Source: Ceratothoa steindachneri
Lineage: Eukaryota; Arthropoda; Malacostraca; Isopoda; Cymothoidae
Reading direction: 5' to 3'
NCBI GenBank assembly: GCA_963969495.1
Contig: OZ018319.1
Coordinates: 208,156,247-208,220,246, forward strand
Length of the DNA stretch: 64,000 nt
Part shown: piece after piece, positions 36,329-49,611 of the stretch
Numbering within the stretch: position 1 is the first letter of the stretch
Layout of the letters: each line of letters starts with the position of its first letter
Position numbers and translations under genes: made by a program
The notes under the pieces: generated by a model
Seen by the model: the letters and a program-made list of their open reading frames with translations, nothing else
Databases searched by the model: none
Told to the model about the DNA's origin: nothing

Positions 36329-39300
36329 CTTGTTATAGAAAGTATAGATACTCTTTTAATTAACGAGCCCTGGGAAAGGATTTCATGATTTTATCGAAAA
36401 GACGGGGAAAATCTTTATAAATTACCATGACTGATCAATAGTCAAAATAAAACGAGATTATTTTTTCCTTCTTCTTATCGATAACTTGGACCCGGATGTA
36501 ACCAGGTTTTACCACATTTCATCACTAATAACAAAATTTTGGAATACTCTTAAATTCCTTCCCTTATTCATCGTCGTTCTTCACAATTGTTGATGTGTCA
36601 CAAATTAATAATGTTTTTGAGATTTTCAACAAGTGATTTTCTTGTGCAAATTATGTTGGAAAAAGAGACATTTTCTTAGATTCATTAAAAACAATTTGTG
36701 CCATTAAATTGTTAGTTAAATAATTACTTCTTTTGAATTAAAGCTTGAAGAGATAAATTTCATTTGTAGCTTCCAGTAATACTTTCTTCTATGACCAATT
36801 ATGTTGTATATAAAAATAAACTATGTAAATTCTTAACTGGTGAGTAAATGTTGTCACTTAAAACAAAGAAGCGACACTAAACGAGGGAAGGGCATCGCCG
36901 CCAGAAAGTTTGTAAAGATAGATAGAACTGTAAATAAAATGAATACAGTTGCAGATCCTTCCTGAAAAATATATTTGATGGCAAGTAATCGTCCCATTGC
37001 TGTAATTCACTAATCAATCTATTCTCATTTGAATGAAATTCAGTCATTTCAGTGCAAATCATGAGGATGAATTTTAGTATGAGGTTTATTGGAGTTTTCT
37101 CCCCTCAGGAGCTGATGGCGTTTGCCCGATGGATGGATGTGTTTGTGCTTGCAATCGGAAATTTAATTATGTTTCGAGATCCACTCCTGCTAAGTCCCTG
37201 CTTCTGATTTTTAAATTGTTTAGCATTTTCATCTTTTATTTTCAATATAATGCGGAAGACATGTAAATGACAATAGTTGTTAGACAACCACTGATCTTTA
37301 TTACCTGGCAAAACTCTGAAGAATCATTCTTTATAAGTTTACATAATTTTTTACTTTCCTCGAATTGTGGGTGGTCGGAATGATCTTGGAATGATAAAGA
37401 AACACTTGTTCCAATCAAGATGTAAGGCCTTCATTAATTATAAGAAAGAGAAAAACTTGATTTAAATAATAAAATGATGAATAGTGCTCTCGAATGTAAA
37501 AAACAACCCGTGGATAGTAAATAACTTTCTCATTGTTTTGTTAACGAATTATTTTGGGTCACGGGTGGATTAAGCAGATCTTGTAGATCAAATGTAGGCG
37601 AACTGAGGCCGACGAGCCGCATGGGGTCAAAATATTGAAAATTGATTATTATTGAACATTTTGCCAAAATCTCACCTTCTACGCTAATTCTGTAAACATT
37701 TGGAACACCTTTGATAAGGGTTTGCGTTCTCCAACAAATTCACTTAATATAGACCTTGTTTTTATTTTGTTGATCATTATTTTAGTGTAGCAATATTGCG
37801 TATCGCTGCGTCAATAATTAATTGTAAATTAAGGTTTGGATTCCATGTGGAGCTGTACAGTAAGTCGGCTCCAATTCTGGAAACAGTTTAAAAGAGATAG
37901 CGAAAGTATGCAAAATTATTACGCCTATGTATTAATGTGTAGCTATATCTATGATTATGTAGTATATGCAAATAAATACACAAAGGTAATTTGCAATTAC
38001 CTAATATTTATTCAAAATTTGCATCTAGCTGTTTAAGTGTCGCCCGCTACTTAAAATTATTGCCCATCCCAGTTCTAGATGAATAGTCGAAAGGAGAAAT
38101 TCGACCCAGAGTTGAGAATAACTTCTTCATATCTCCCCTTTCATAATAAAATTATTCGAATACTGTAATTTACGATATTAAGTGTTCATATTTAGCTAAT
38201 AATCAAGTTGGTTTGGGGAAATATGCGTCAACTTAGGATTTAATAAATGTTATGTCGAAATGTTACTTTTTGTTGCTATTTTTTTACTTTGGATGGGGCA
38301 TAAACATATATAATTGGAGGGGGGGAGGGAGGAGTAGTGAGTAAATTTAAGTTAGGAAGGGGTAAACTCTACATTACACATTAGTTTGCATGTCAATTAA
38401 ATTTTAGTTATGTTTGTGCATTTATCATATGACAGGGAATGTTTAGCTTCGTCTGCTTATGTTTAGCAGTCTCATAAATATGAGTTTAGAGTAATTTAAT
38501 AACGTCTTTTTCACTTCTTCAAAACAAATGTCATTAATTTTGTTTCGGGAATGAAATTCAGAATTATACTATTAATTTCTTGATTTTTGCATCATTTCTA
38601 ATGCAACTTATATTCAGTTTGAGTATTCGCTACCCTATTCCTAAGTAATTTTGAGCCTTCAACGTCAAGAGAAGTAAGTGTTTGATTCTTTTTTAATGCT
38701 TACAACTCCATGAAACCATATTGATTGACCAAAAGAATAAAAGATGTTAGAATTAGTATGAAATTGTTATAGTAACAATGAGATGATTAATATTAAAAGT
38801 GATGCATTTTTTATATAAAGTGGAAAGGAGTTATAAATATTAAATAATCCGAATTGCTTCACACTGTTATATTTCGTTAAGTGATATTTTGAATGGTTTG
38901 TTATCTGACATCAGTTAAGAGCGACTGTCGTCATCAGTTTGAGCAGAGTGGGAAATACACAATTGGAAGGATCTTATCAACCTCAAACACCACGCAATTT
39001 CACGAATTGAGATAAATGCCCTCGCCCCCCTTTAGTCCTTTCTTTTTTTACTCCCCTCTCTATCTTTACTCTCTCACCCCTCTTCTTTACTCTCCATCTC
39101 CCTTTTATCCCAATTCATTTACTTCTCCCTTATTCTTTACTCCCTCACCTCTTTCTTTACTCCCGCCTGTCTCTTTACTCTCCGTCCTTTTACGCTCCTC
39201 TCTCTTTACTCACCCTCTCCCTTACTCCTCTCTCTCTTTACGCCCGCTCTCTTTAGCCCTCCTTCATCAGCTTAGGCCCAAGCAATGAAAGTGCCTACAA

Positions 39301-39441
39301 CGTAACTTGCGTTCTTGTGCAAGTCTCCAGACATACGCACTCGCCCAGCTGCTTGTTCGTAAAACTGAAATCCGATCGTAAACCAGTAGGTTTTATCCAG
39401 GAAAATTTGTTTGTGAAACGAGTTTTTCGTAAACTCAGCCG

Positions 39442-39445
<4 letters not shown>
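36327..39445. other. No gene recognised
   Basis: About 3.1 kb of AT-rich DNA. A CTCTTTACT pyrimidine-rich stretch at about 39015-39265 gives a spurious Ser/Pro-rich frame. No domain or RNA gene was recognised. Confidence 0.45.

Positions 39446-39508
<63 letters not shown>
39446..39508. repeat. (TA)n microsatellite
   Basis: Near-pure TA, 38 bp from the next TA tract. Confidence 0.97.
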
Positions 39509-39512
<4 letters not shown>

Positions 39513-39541
39513 AATTATTTGCAATATGGCTTCTTGCCTAA

Positions 39542-39546
<5 letters not shown>

Positions 39547-39604
<58 letters not shown>
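39547..39604. repeat. (TA)n microsatellite
   Basis: Near-pure TA. On the right it abuts the minus-strand PLE N-terminal segment. Confidence 0.97.
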
Positions 39605-39610
<6 letters not shown>

Positions 39611-39905
39611 TTAGTGTAGTTGGGTAGCAGTCTTTCTTGAAGGCAAATTTTGTCGAAAACCATTGTGTATTTTGCCTTAATTAATTTCCTTTGGCAACTT
39701 TCTCTTCTTCTAACTATCATTTTTTATTCCATCTTGTAGATGGTGGATTACTTGTCCCGTATTCATCTCTTTTTTAAATGAATGTGTTTGGTAAAAATCA
39801 AGCTAAATTTCTAAGCTTTCGATCTTATTCGATCATCTTCGGTGCGTTTTGAAATGTTCCTGCCTCCTTTACCGATGTAATGAATGGAGCGAGGATCTGG
39901 CAGAC
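39605..39905 (-). mobile_element. Penelope-like element 5' segment, inverted
   Basis: Reverse complement of 43160-43447, with only scattered differences. It includes the peptide [18 protein letters not shown] read on the minus strand (coding pattern before the PLE RT), the palindromic CCATCTACAAGATGG-type block, and the hairpin motif at 39813-39842 (CCGAAGA, GATC/GATC stem, GAAAGC). It lies head to head with the GIY-YIG fragment that follows. Confidence 0.75.
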
Positions 39906-40345
39906 AGAAACCAGATGTCCACGGCCTATAAAATATATGAAAAAACATCAAGGAGATTATTAACCGTAACATCAAGGTTAAAAATCAAACAGGTAAAATC
40001 CAACTCATGATCTATTATAAAACAACAAAAGCCAGCAATCTTCTGATGAAAAACAACAGCTGCCTAAACTCCTCGAATCTCAAGTCAACCAACATAGTTT
40101 ACGAGTTCAACTGCCCTGCTAAAGACTGTAAGCTTTATAAAAACTCAAAATATATTGGCATGACAACTACCACTGTTTTGAGACGGTTAACTATTCATCC
40201 ACAAAGCGGAGGGCCTAAGAACCATGGGGAGAGTGTCCATAATATAAACCTAACGAGAGATATGTTCGTTGATAACACCATCATTGAAAGAAAGGAGGTT
40301 AATAAAGCGAGGGTTAACATCTTAGAAGCCATATTAATAAATTAA
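39906..40345 (+). pseudogene. Penelope-like element, GIY-YIG endonuclease end
   Basis: An open frame from about 40007 reads NIVYEFNCPAKDC, then SKYIGMTTTTVLRRLTIHP, corresponding to the Y(E)-C--C and YIG-T--L--RL core of the PLE GIY-YIG nuclease, and ends with RVNILEAILIN. The catalytic Arg (LRRL) is present. The RT is missing; instead the inverted 5' segment abuts upstream. The short length marks it as a 5'-truncated copy. Confidence 0.8.
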
Positions 40346-40504
40346 GATAAGCCAGCCATCAACAGTCAATCGACAAGCTGGAATCGCACATTAAAACTAT
40401 TTTTAAAATTCCACTCACAGGAGTGGTTCATTTCCTCTAACGTTACGTTTAACCAAGGCGGAATAAATACCCCTTAAAAATCGTTTTCTTTCACTAATCT
40501 TCAT

Positions 40505-41769
40505 AGTCAAGGGAGGTAAACCCCCTGATCAACCCTTCAATTACAGGCCAATCGCCCTGCTGGAATCCGTTGCGAAAGTCTACCAGATGCTCCTAGCTGA
40601 CAGGCTTCAAGAACAACTAGCCGAGCTAGGAGCTGACAGGCTTCAAGAACAACTAGCCTAGCTAGGAGCTCACAATCCTCAGCAGCACGCGCTCCGCAGA
40701 GGACGAGGAATGGAAACCGCCCTTGCCCTCCTAACGGAAAAACTTGCATGCAGCAAAGTTGAGAGAAAGTACGTAGACGTGGTGTTGCGGGATGTAAATA
40801 AGGCCTTCGATAAGGTATGGCTGAGAGGGCTATAATTCAAGATCCTCAGCCTCCAGCTAAACCCACTCCTGGAAAGGGTCCTTTGTAACTATGTCACAGA
40901 TAGGAAAGCCCAAATCGCGATCGAGGGCTGCAAGGGACCCGAATTCGAACTCAGGGCGGGAGTTCCACAAGGCAGCTGTTTGAGTTCTTTGTTGTACCTC
41001 GTGTACCCAATTGACCTCCCTGCTCCGGTGAGGTACGATTCGATGTATCTGCAATACGCAGATTACATAATTCAAATCGTCCCAAGTCCATTCAGGAACG
41101 CTGGAAGTCAAGCAAGGGCGACAGCTGCCGAGATTGACAACATCAATCGCTATGAAAAAAAGTGGAAGATAAAGACCAACCGCCAGAAGTTCACTATAAT
41201 TCCAATGAACCGCTGGAAAGTAAACAACGTCCTCGTCGACAACGAACTCTATCCGCACTCTAATGAGGGAAAGGTCTGTGGCTTACGACTCTATAAAACA
41301 GGATACAAGGCGCACGTTAAAATAAAACTAGAGTCTCCCTAGCCAAAAGAGAGCTGAAGAAACAACCGTTTCCGAACCCTCAACGTGCCAAACAAAAAAA
41401 AAGCTATCCATGGCCCTGGTACGCTCCGTCCTCGTGTACCCGGCTGTGATCACGCAGATGGCAAGCTGTACCTCTCTCAGGACGATGCAGAGGGTACAGA
41501 ACAAAGCCACACTGCTTATAACTGGCACGAAAAGGATCGACCATATTCGACAATCGGTTCTACATGAAAGAATCGGACTAAAACCGATTAATATGGAGAT
41601 CCAAAGGCTAGAGAGCAAGACTTGGGACAAAGTCGACCACGAAATACACCCAGCTATACACAACAATTTAGACATACCAGAACACAGAATACGCGCAGTA
41701 GAAAGAACATCTCTATTCCCCAGCGGAATAACCTGTGCGAGGAAGAACATAATACCTATATTCACATAG
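40505..41769 (+). pseudogene. Jockey-like LINE reverse transcriptase, 5'-truncated
   Basis: The plus-strand translation reads GGKPPDQPFNYRPIALLESV (RT motif 1), then MLLADRLQEQL, DVNKAFDKVWLRGL (motif A), FELRAGVPQGSCLSSLLYLV (motif B) and MYLQYADYIIQIV (motif C, with YADD changed to YADY). KKWKIKTNRQKF and the tail ALVRSVLVYPAVI and MQRVQNKATLLITG follow. Stops at about 40659 and 40831 and a frameshift near 41345 disable it. A 36-bp in-frame duplication (40593-40665) repeats the ADRLQEQLAELG segment. The endonuclease is missing. Confidence 0.85.
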
Positions 41770-41794
41770 CGATATACAAAGGAAATTAACTTTA

Positions 41795-42015
41795 ATAAAA
41801 AGAGGCGAAGTGCCCAAATTCAAAATCGAAATTTAAACCCAATCCAAATCAAACTTAACCAAAGTCAATTAATTTTAACAAAAAGAGGCGAAGTGCCCAT
41901 ATCAAATTTAACAAACAAAGAGAAGTAAATAATAAATCAACAAAATTAACCAAATTATAATAAGAAAAGGAAGATAAATTAACATAAACGAAAAGGGGCC
42001 AAGTGCCCAAACTAA
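41795..42015 (+). repeat. LINE 3' tail with three AAGTGCCCA repeats
   Basis: AAAGAGGCGAAGTGCCCA at about 41800, again at about 41882, and AAAGGGGCCAAGTGCCCA at about 41992, separated by A-rich sequence with AATTAAC blocks. They lie just after the RT frame, so they are probably 3' UTR of this LINE. Confidence 0.7.
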
Positions 42016-42138
42016 GAATTAAACTGAACATAATAAAGTAATAACTAAATATAATAAAACAAGAGATAATTAGCAGAATAAAAAACAATTGAAATGCTTG
42101 AAAGCCACGACGGAGGAACAAATTAAATTTTATCAAAT

Positions 42139-42140
<2 letters not shown>

Positions 42141-42231
<91 letters not shown>

Positions 42232-42232
42232 C

Positions 42233-42308
<76 letters not shown>
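42141..42308. repeat. (TA)n microsatellite
   Basis: Long TA run with a CATATACATTTA interruption near 42225-42237. The right edge abuts a 15-bp-arm hairpin at the start of a PLE fragment. Confidence 0.97.
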
Positions 42309-42312
<4 letters not shown>

Positions 42313-42339
42313 TTCTTTGGGAAACCCAAAGAACATCAT
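42307..42339. repeat. Perfect hairpin at the PLE/(TA)n junction
   Basis: ATGATGTTCTTTGGG, AAA, CCCAAAGAACATCAT: 15-bp arms and a 3-nt loop, placed exactly between TA repeats and PLE coding sequence. Confidence 0.95.
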
Positions 42340-42896
42340 ACATAGGAATATATGCAATACCATGCAACGATTGCCATAAAGTTTATATAGGGGAAACGAG
42401 GAGAAATCTAGACAAAAGATTGTATGAACACAAAAGAGATATTAGAGTGGCCAGCGAAAGCAGTGGAATATTTTGCCATGTTAGAGACAAGAATCATACG
42501 ATCGATTTCAATGGAAGTAAAATGGTATTTAAATCGGCTAACTATGTTAAGAGAAGAATCGTAGAATCGAGCTTGATATCGTCAGTTCCTAATTTAAATC
42601 TATCTGAGGGTCAATTTTCTTTTAATCCTGTAATAAGAAAGCAAATAAACAAAATAGTAAAATGTCAGCCCTTTTATATGTTTAGGCCTACCCTCCCCCC
42701 CAGATTGGCCACAAGTAGGGGATTGGGGGTTAAAAAGAGGGGATCTTGTGTTATGCTTATATGCACTTCTCCTGTATTTTCTACTCAGTGTCAGTTGAAA
42801 AAGGGTGTGAGATAAACCGAAACTGTTCTGAATTAAATTGTCTTCGGAGAATGTGGTTTAATTCCTCATCTTTTCTTGCGAAAATGCATTAATTTT

Positions 42897-42899
<3 letters not shown>
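42320..42899 (+). pseudogene. Penelope-like GIY-YIG fragment, copy A, with 3' tail
   Basis: Encodes [20 protein letters not shown] followed by [19 protein letters not shown], the full GIY-YIG core (paired Cys, Y-YIGET, R), then [16 protein letters not shown] and [11 protein letters not shown] and NLSEGQF. The region from 42424 is nearly identical to 48969-49250. The 3' tail contains the hairpin motif (42795-42822: TTGAAAAAGGGTGTGAGAT then AAACCGAAAC) and ends at (TA)n at 42900. The RT is absent, so this is a 5'-truncated copy. Confidence 0.85.

Positions 42900-42966
<67 letters not shown>
42900..42966. repeat. (TA)n microsatellite
   Basis: Near-pure TA directly after the 3' tail of PLE copy A. 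Confidence 0.97.
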
Positions 42967-42968
<2 letters not shown>

Positions 42969-43159
42969 CAATGGAAGAACCTGACTGTCATCGACAGTCA
43001 GCAAAATTATTGACGGAGGACTAAAGTCTATGAAACTAACAAGAAGAAAGCATACTAGTGATACCCTGACACCGGGGCAACCTAGTAAACATTTTCACAC
43101 TCTTGAAAACCTACCACACATTTCATCACTTTCATAAATTAATTAATTAATTAACTTCT

Positions 43160-43444
43160 TTAACTTCTGCCAGATCCTCACTCCACTCATTACATCGGTA
43201 AAGGAGGCAAGAAATTCCATAACGTTCCGAAGATGATCGAATAAGATCGAAAGCTTAGCAATTTAGTTTGGTTTCAACCAAACCCATTCATTTAAAAGAG
43301 ATGAATACAGGACAAGTTATCTACCATCTACAAGATGGAATAAAAAAGATAGTTAGAAGAAGAGAAAGTTGGCAAAGCAAATTGATCAAGGCAAAATAGA
43401 CCATGGTCTTCAACAAAATTTGCATTCAGGAAAGACTGCTACAC

Positions 43445-43447
<3 letters not shown>
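43160..43447 (+). mobile_element. Penelope-like element 5' segment
   Basis: Plus-strand counterpart of 39605-39905. It contains the hairpin motif CCGAAGA, GATCGAATAAGATC, GAAAGC (43227-43254), CCATCTACAAGATGG, and coding for MVFNKICIQERLLHNY, after which the frame runs straight into (TA)n. Confidence 0.75.

Positions 43448-43538
<91 letters not shown>
43448..43538. repeat. (TA)n microsatellite
   Basis: Near-pure TA immediately after the PLE N-terminal coding segment. Confidence 0.97.
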
Positions 43539-43543
<5 letters not shown>

Positions 43544-44391
43544 TTACTCTTTCTTTCATTCTCATACTCTTTTTGCTTAGGTGGTTTTAGCTATAAATCA
43601 TTTCGCCTCTCTCTCTCTCATCACTGTAAATCATGGCAGGCGATGTTATCTATCATTATTGTGTCGCCGTATTTCACCTGGCTCTTCCACCGCGTGGATC
43701 TCCCCCTCACCCAGACAGTCCCTATTTTCCTTCATCGGGATAAGTGCTTATTAGCGATAATAGTCTCATTATTCGGCGTCAGGTGTCGTGTGTGGAAGAT
43801 AATGGTCCAAAGTTTCCGCCGCGAGTCGGAAATCCAGTTTTAATGCAGTCAAAAGCACGTTGCGTCCTTTAACTGGGGCAGCCGCCTTGACCTAGGGTCA
43901 TTCCCCACTGCGTTGCTTAGCAGGTGCGGGATGGATGAAATATCCGGTTGATCTCAATCGCTGGGTAAACGGAATGCCCCAATGCCCCGAGTTTGCGAAT
44001 TTCTTCCTCCCACCTTCCGCGAGGTCGTCTTCCAGGTTAGGATTTCTTTCCTCCATTCTGTGTCATTTCTAGTCATCTCCACTCGAGATCATTTATTCTT
44101 TATATCTATCGCTCATGTTTGTGTTCTTATTTGTGTATTTGTTTTATTCGTTCTTTGGGTTATATCTGATGCGCTTTTTTGTCTTTGTTGTTCTGCTCCT
44201 CTCTCTCCATAACCGATACCAATACCAATATATATTATTTGTTATTATTATTTTTTTATTATTACTGTAATATTATTAGTGTGTATTACTATTATTATTG
44301 TTTTGTGTATTATTATTATCATCCTCATCGAAGGTACCTGGTGCGGTCGAAAGCCTTCTTGGGCTGATATAGAAATGGATTAAATGGTCAA
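43539..44391. other. No gene recognised; contains a TAT-rich microsatellite
   Basis: Trinucleotide TTA/TAT-rich run at about 44228-44330. No domain-bearing frame in the remainder. Confidence 0.45.
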
Positions 44392-44509
44392 TTGAATAAC
44401 ATGGAAACCTCACATAAGGTTCTCTTCCGACGCCTTGAAAGGGTAAAAAAGAACAACAATGCTTTCTTAGCTCACTTTAATGAATTATGTATTCAACATG
44501 GCCTCCTCC

Positions 44510-44564
<55 letters not shown>

Positions 44565-44893
44565 AAGCGAAGTGCTCCGTTATTTACGAGTTTTCTTGCC
44601 CCGATTGTAAACTGGGGAGATACATAGGCAGTACGGTGCGCTCGCTGAGGGCGAGGTTCTGTTCCCATTTGGGTGTTAGCCACAGGACAGGAAAGTTTCT
44701 CTCTACGAAAGAGTTCTCACCTGTTAGGCTTCACTCTATTAATTGTAAAACTGAAATCACAACGGACGATTTTAAAATCTTAAAATCCACCCCTGATACG
44801 ATATCATTAAGAATTCTTGAATCTATGTATATTAAATACCTTTCTCCTTCCTTAAATTCCGATTCTTCTTCTCACCCACTACTTCTACTCTAA
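44392..44893 (+). pseudogene. PLE N-terminus joined by (TA)n to GIY-YIG domain
   Basis: The left part encodes METSHKVLFRRLERVKK and, in the next frame, NNNAFLAHFNELCIQHGLLP, a PLE N-terminal pattern. Then (TA)n (44512-44561) is read as Ile-Tyr repeats, and the same open frame (44480-44893) continues as CSVIYEFSCPDCKLGRYIGS, then TVRSLRARFCSHLG, a GIY-YIG core with paired Cys, YIGST and the catalytic Arg. The whole RT and thumb are missing between the two halves. The C-terminus reads RILESMYIKYLSPSLN. A frameshift separates the first 30 codons, so the fusion is probably not expressed. Confidence 0.8.
44512..44561. repeat. (TA)n microsatellite inside a PLE
   Basis: TA run that replaces the reverse transcriptase region of the PLE copy around it. 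Confidence 0.97.
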
Positions 44894-45286
44894 ACAAAAA
44901 TATTACCAACCTCCTAACCTTCTCTTTCTTCTTACACTCCTCGCCCTTTCTCCCCAGTTATTCTCTAACGGCTGATTGTTTAAGGTTGGTTTATCTCGAT
45001 ATGTTTCCTGTGTTTCCCCAATCGTTAATTTTTAACTCGCAACATAATAATCCAAAAATATCAATTACCTGTAAATTTCTCGCTATCCCCTCCTTAATAA
45101 ACATTAAATACTTTCAATAAATTCATCATTCTGATTATCTTTAAACTCTAACTTAAATTGTTTTTCTTTTCCACGAATTGTATTTTCCAGTACCCGAAGA
45201 TGGGCGAGGTGAAAAGTTCACCCGAAACGTTGTATCAAGAAAATGAAATGAATTTCCTTTGATACATCCTTTCGTTCATCCTTCAA

Positions 45287-45290
<4 letters not shown>
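44894..45290 (+). mobile_element. 3' tail of the PLE at 44392, with hairpin motif
   Basis: Noncoding tail ending at (TA)n. It holds CCGAAGA (45194-45200), a GGTGAA/TTCACC stem, then CGAAACG (45223-45229), followed about 60 bp later by TA repeats. Confidence 0.65.

Positions 45291-45338
<48 letters not shown>
45291..45338. repeat. (TA)n microsatellite
   Basis: Near-pure TA between a PLE 3' tail and the left arm of a foldback element. Confidence 0.97.
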
Positions 45339-47404
<2,066 letters not shown>

Positions 47405-48660
47405 TCAATTCAACCAATTAAATTTATATTGCAAACAAATATTATTCATGATCCAATTATCTAATTTAAATAGACCCTCACTTAGATTGAAATTAATGTT
47501 ATGGGAGAATTTGTTCATGTCTGATTCCATTAAATTTCTTTCAATAAAATTGGGCACAAAAATAATGGATTTCGCCTTAGTCCAATCTATTTGATGGTTC
47601 AAAGTAGAGTGATGAATAAACAGAGCATTTGAAGTTTGCCCCGTTCGACAACAGTACTTATGTTGTTTAATTCTCACATCTAGGCTTTTTGTTGACTGGC
47701 CTATGTAAAAACCAAGACAGGATTTGCACGGAATTTTATAAATGCAGGCCATTTTATTAGGGGGAGAATTTTTAATTACTAAGTTTTTAACGTGGAATTA
47801 TTAGAGAATACAACATTAACATTAAAATATCTTAATAATTTCGGAACATGGGAAAAGTGTTTATTAAAAGAGAGCGTTAAAATATTATTTCGCGTAAATG
47901 AGTACTTAATTTTATTTCCATAAAAGGACCGCTTAGCTCTGCGCAGGGAATCATTTAGAAAATAAGATGTATAATTTAACTTTTTACTAATAATTTTGAT
48001 TGCTTCTAACTCTTCATCGATAAATTCTGGGTCACATACTCTAAAGGCACGCAAATACAAAGAAATAAAAGCTGATCTTTTAGTTTTTTGCGGATGATTC
48101 GAATAATAATGGATGTAAGACGAAACATGAGTTGGCTTCCGGAAAACCGAGAACTTAAAACCTTGCGGCGTACGGTGTGCGATGGTGTCTAAAATAGATT
48201 ATTCTCCGGCTTCTTCTAATTCATGAGGGAAATTAATAGATGGTACGAGGTTATTTAGGGCACCGAGGAAATTAGTTACGTTACACTTAATAGGCCAAAT
48301 ACAAAATACATCATCTACATAACAATACCAAATAGCATTTTGGGGAAGGATGGGGGCTAGTAACTTAGACTCAAAAAATTTCATATACAAACAACTCAAC
48401 AACGGGGAGAGAGGATTTTCCATAGCTATGCCGAAACGTTGGAGATACCATTTATCATTAAAAATAAACGAAGAGTTTAGAATGCAAAGTTTAATTAAAT
48501 CTATGCAAACATGTGTAGGAAATGGGCAAAGAAATTTGTTCAAGTGCTTCCGGTAACCACATGAGCAAATCATTTACGGGGACTATGTAAATAAGGAGAC
48601 AACATCGAAGCTAATCATTTTAAATTTGAAGTTAAGAGTACGCGACTTGAGTCGCATACT
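47405..48660 (-). pseudogene. Penelope-like element: RT, linker and GIY-YIG
   Basis: Minus strand, reading leftward. LKMISFDVVSLFT (RT motif A, with Asp) lies near 48600. It is followed by a frame with IDLIKLCILNSSFIFNDKWY, GIAMENPLSPLLSCLYMKFF (motif B region) and IWYCYVDDVFCIW (catalytic YVDD) at 48199-48573. Then come YLRAFRVCDPEFIDEELEAI (47779-48060) and, at 47405-47752, IYKIPCKSCLGFYIGQSTKS followed by LDVRIKQH, the GIY-YIG core. Catalytic residues are intact, but the frame is broken at least twice. The 5' end stops just before motif A in a foldback. Confidence 0.9.
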
Positions 48661-48733
48661 AAAAATCATTAATTTCATTGATAAACTCAAGTCGCATACT
48701 CTTAACTTAAAATTCAAAATGATTAGCTTAAAT
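48607..48733. repeat. Foldback at the 5' end of the minus-strand PLE
   Basis: AGCTAATCATTTTAAATTTG, then AAGTTAAGAGTACGCGACTTGAG near 48610-48652, is mirrored by CTCAAGTCGCATACTCTTAA, then CTTAAAATTCAAAATGATTAGC, near 48687-48729. Both arms encode the same LNLKFKMIS segment in opposite directions. About 33 bp of unique sequence separates it from (TA)n. Confidence 0.85.
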
Positions 48734-48762
48734 GGGCCTTGTTGCATTTACGCTTACTCACG

Positions 48763-48765
<3 letters not shown>

Positions 48766-48838
<73 letters not shown>
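48766..48838. repeat. (TA)n microsatellite
   Basis: Near-pure TA between two PLE copies of opposite orientation. Confidence 0.97.
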
Positions 48839-48842
<4 letters not shown>

Positions 48843-48968
48843 AAAATTAATGCAATATCGCAAGAAAAGATGAGGAATTAAACCACATTCTCTGAAGACA
48901 ATTTAATTCAGAATAGTTTCGGTGTATCTCACACCCTTTTTCAACTGACACTGGGCAGAAAATGTAGG
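48839..48968 (-). mobile_element. PLE 3' tail, inverted, upstream of copy B
   Basis: Reverse complement of the 3' tail at 49316-49412 and 42773-42899 (GAGGAATTAAACCACATTCT, GTTTCGGTGTATCTCACACC). It includes the hairpin motif on the minus strand (48916-48945) and joins directly to PLE coding sequence at about 48969. Confidence 0.85.
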
Positions 48969-49408
48969 AACACAAAAGAGATATTAGAGTGGGCAGTGAA
49001 AGTAGTGGAATATTTTGCCATGTTAGAGACAAGAATCATACGATCGATTTCAATGGAAGTAAAATGTTATTTAAATCGGCTAACTATGTTAAGAGAAGAA
49101 TCGTAGAATCGAGCTTGATATCGTCAGTTCCTAATTTAAATCTATCTGAGGGTCAATTTTCTTTTAATCCTGTAATAAGATCGCAAATAAACAAAATAGT
49201 AAAATGCCAGCCCTTCAATATGTTTAGGCCTAACCGCCCTCCCCCCAGATTAGCCACAAGTAGGGAATTGTGGGAAAAAATAGGGGATCTTGTGTTATGT
49301 TTATATGCATTTCTCTTATATTTTCTGCCCAGTGTCAGTTGAAAAAGGGTGTGAGATACACCGAAACTGTTCTGAATTAAATTGTCTTCGGAAAATGTGG
49401 TTTAATTC

Positions 49409-49412
<4 letters not shown>
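48969..49412 (+). pseudogene. Penelope-like GIY-YIG fragment, copy B, with 3' tail
   Basis: Nearly identical to 42424-42899: [41 protein letters not shown] and [13 protein letters not shown]. The first half of the nuclease (paired Cys and YIG) is missing here, replaced by the inverted tail. The 3' tail holds the hairpin motif at 49339-49367 and ends at (TA)n. Confidence 0.85.

Positions 49413-49498
<86 letters not shown>
49413..49498. repeat. (TA)n microsatellite
   Basis: Near-pure TA directly at the end of the PLE copy B tail. Confidence 0.97.
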
Positions 49499-49501
<3 letters not shown>

Positions 49502-49611
49502 TTCATGAACGCGAAAGAATGATGAAATGAATCCAGCAAACTGCAAGAAACGGAAAAACAGGATAATTTTTATTCGAAAATTTTATATCCTAATTCGCAA
49601 ATATTCCGTAC

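Noticed and set aside
42980..43001. 9-bp-arm hairpin CTGACTGTC/GACAGTCAG as a regulatory RNA or terminator
   Set aside because: Short hairpins of this size are expected by chance, and nothing around it suggests function.
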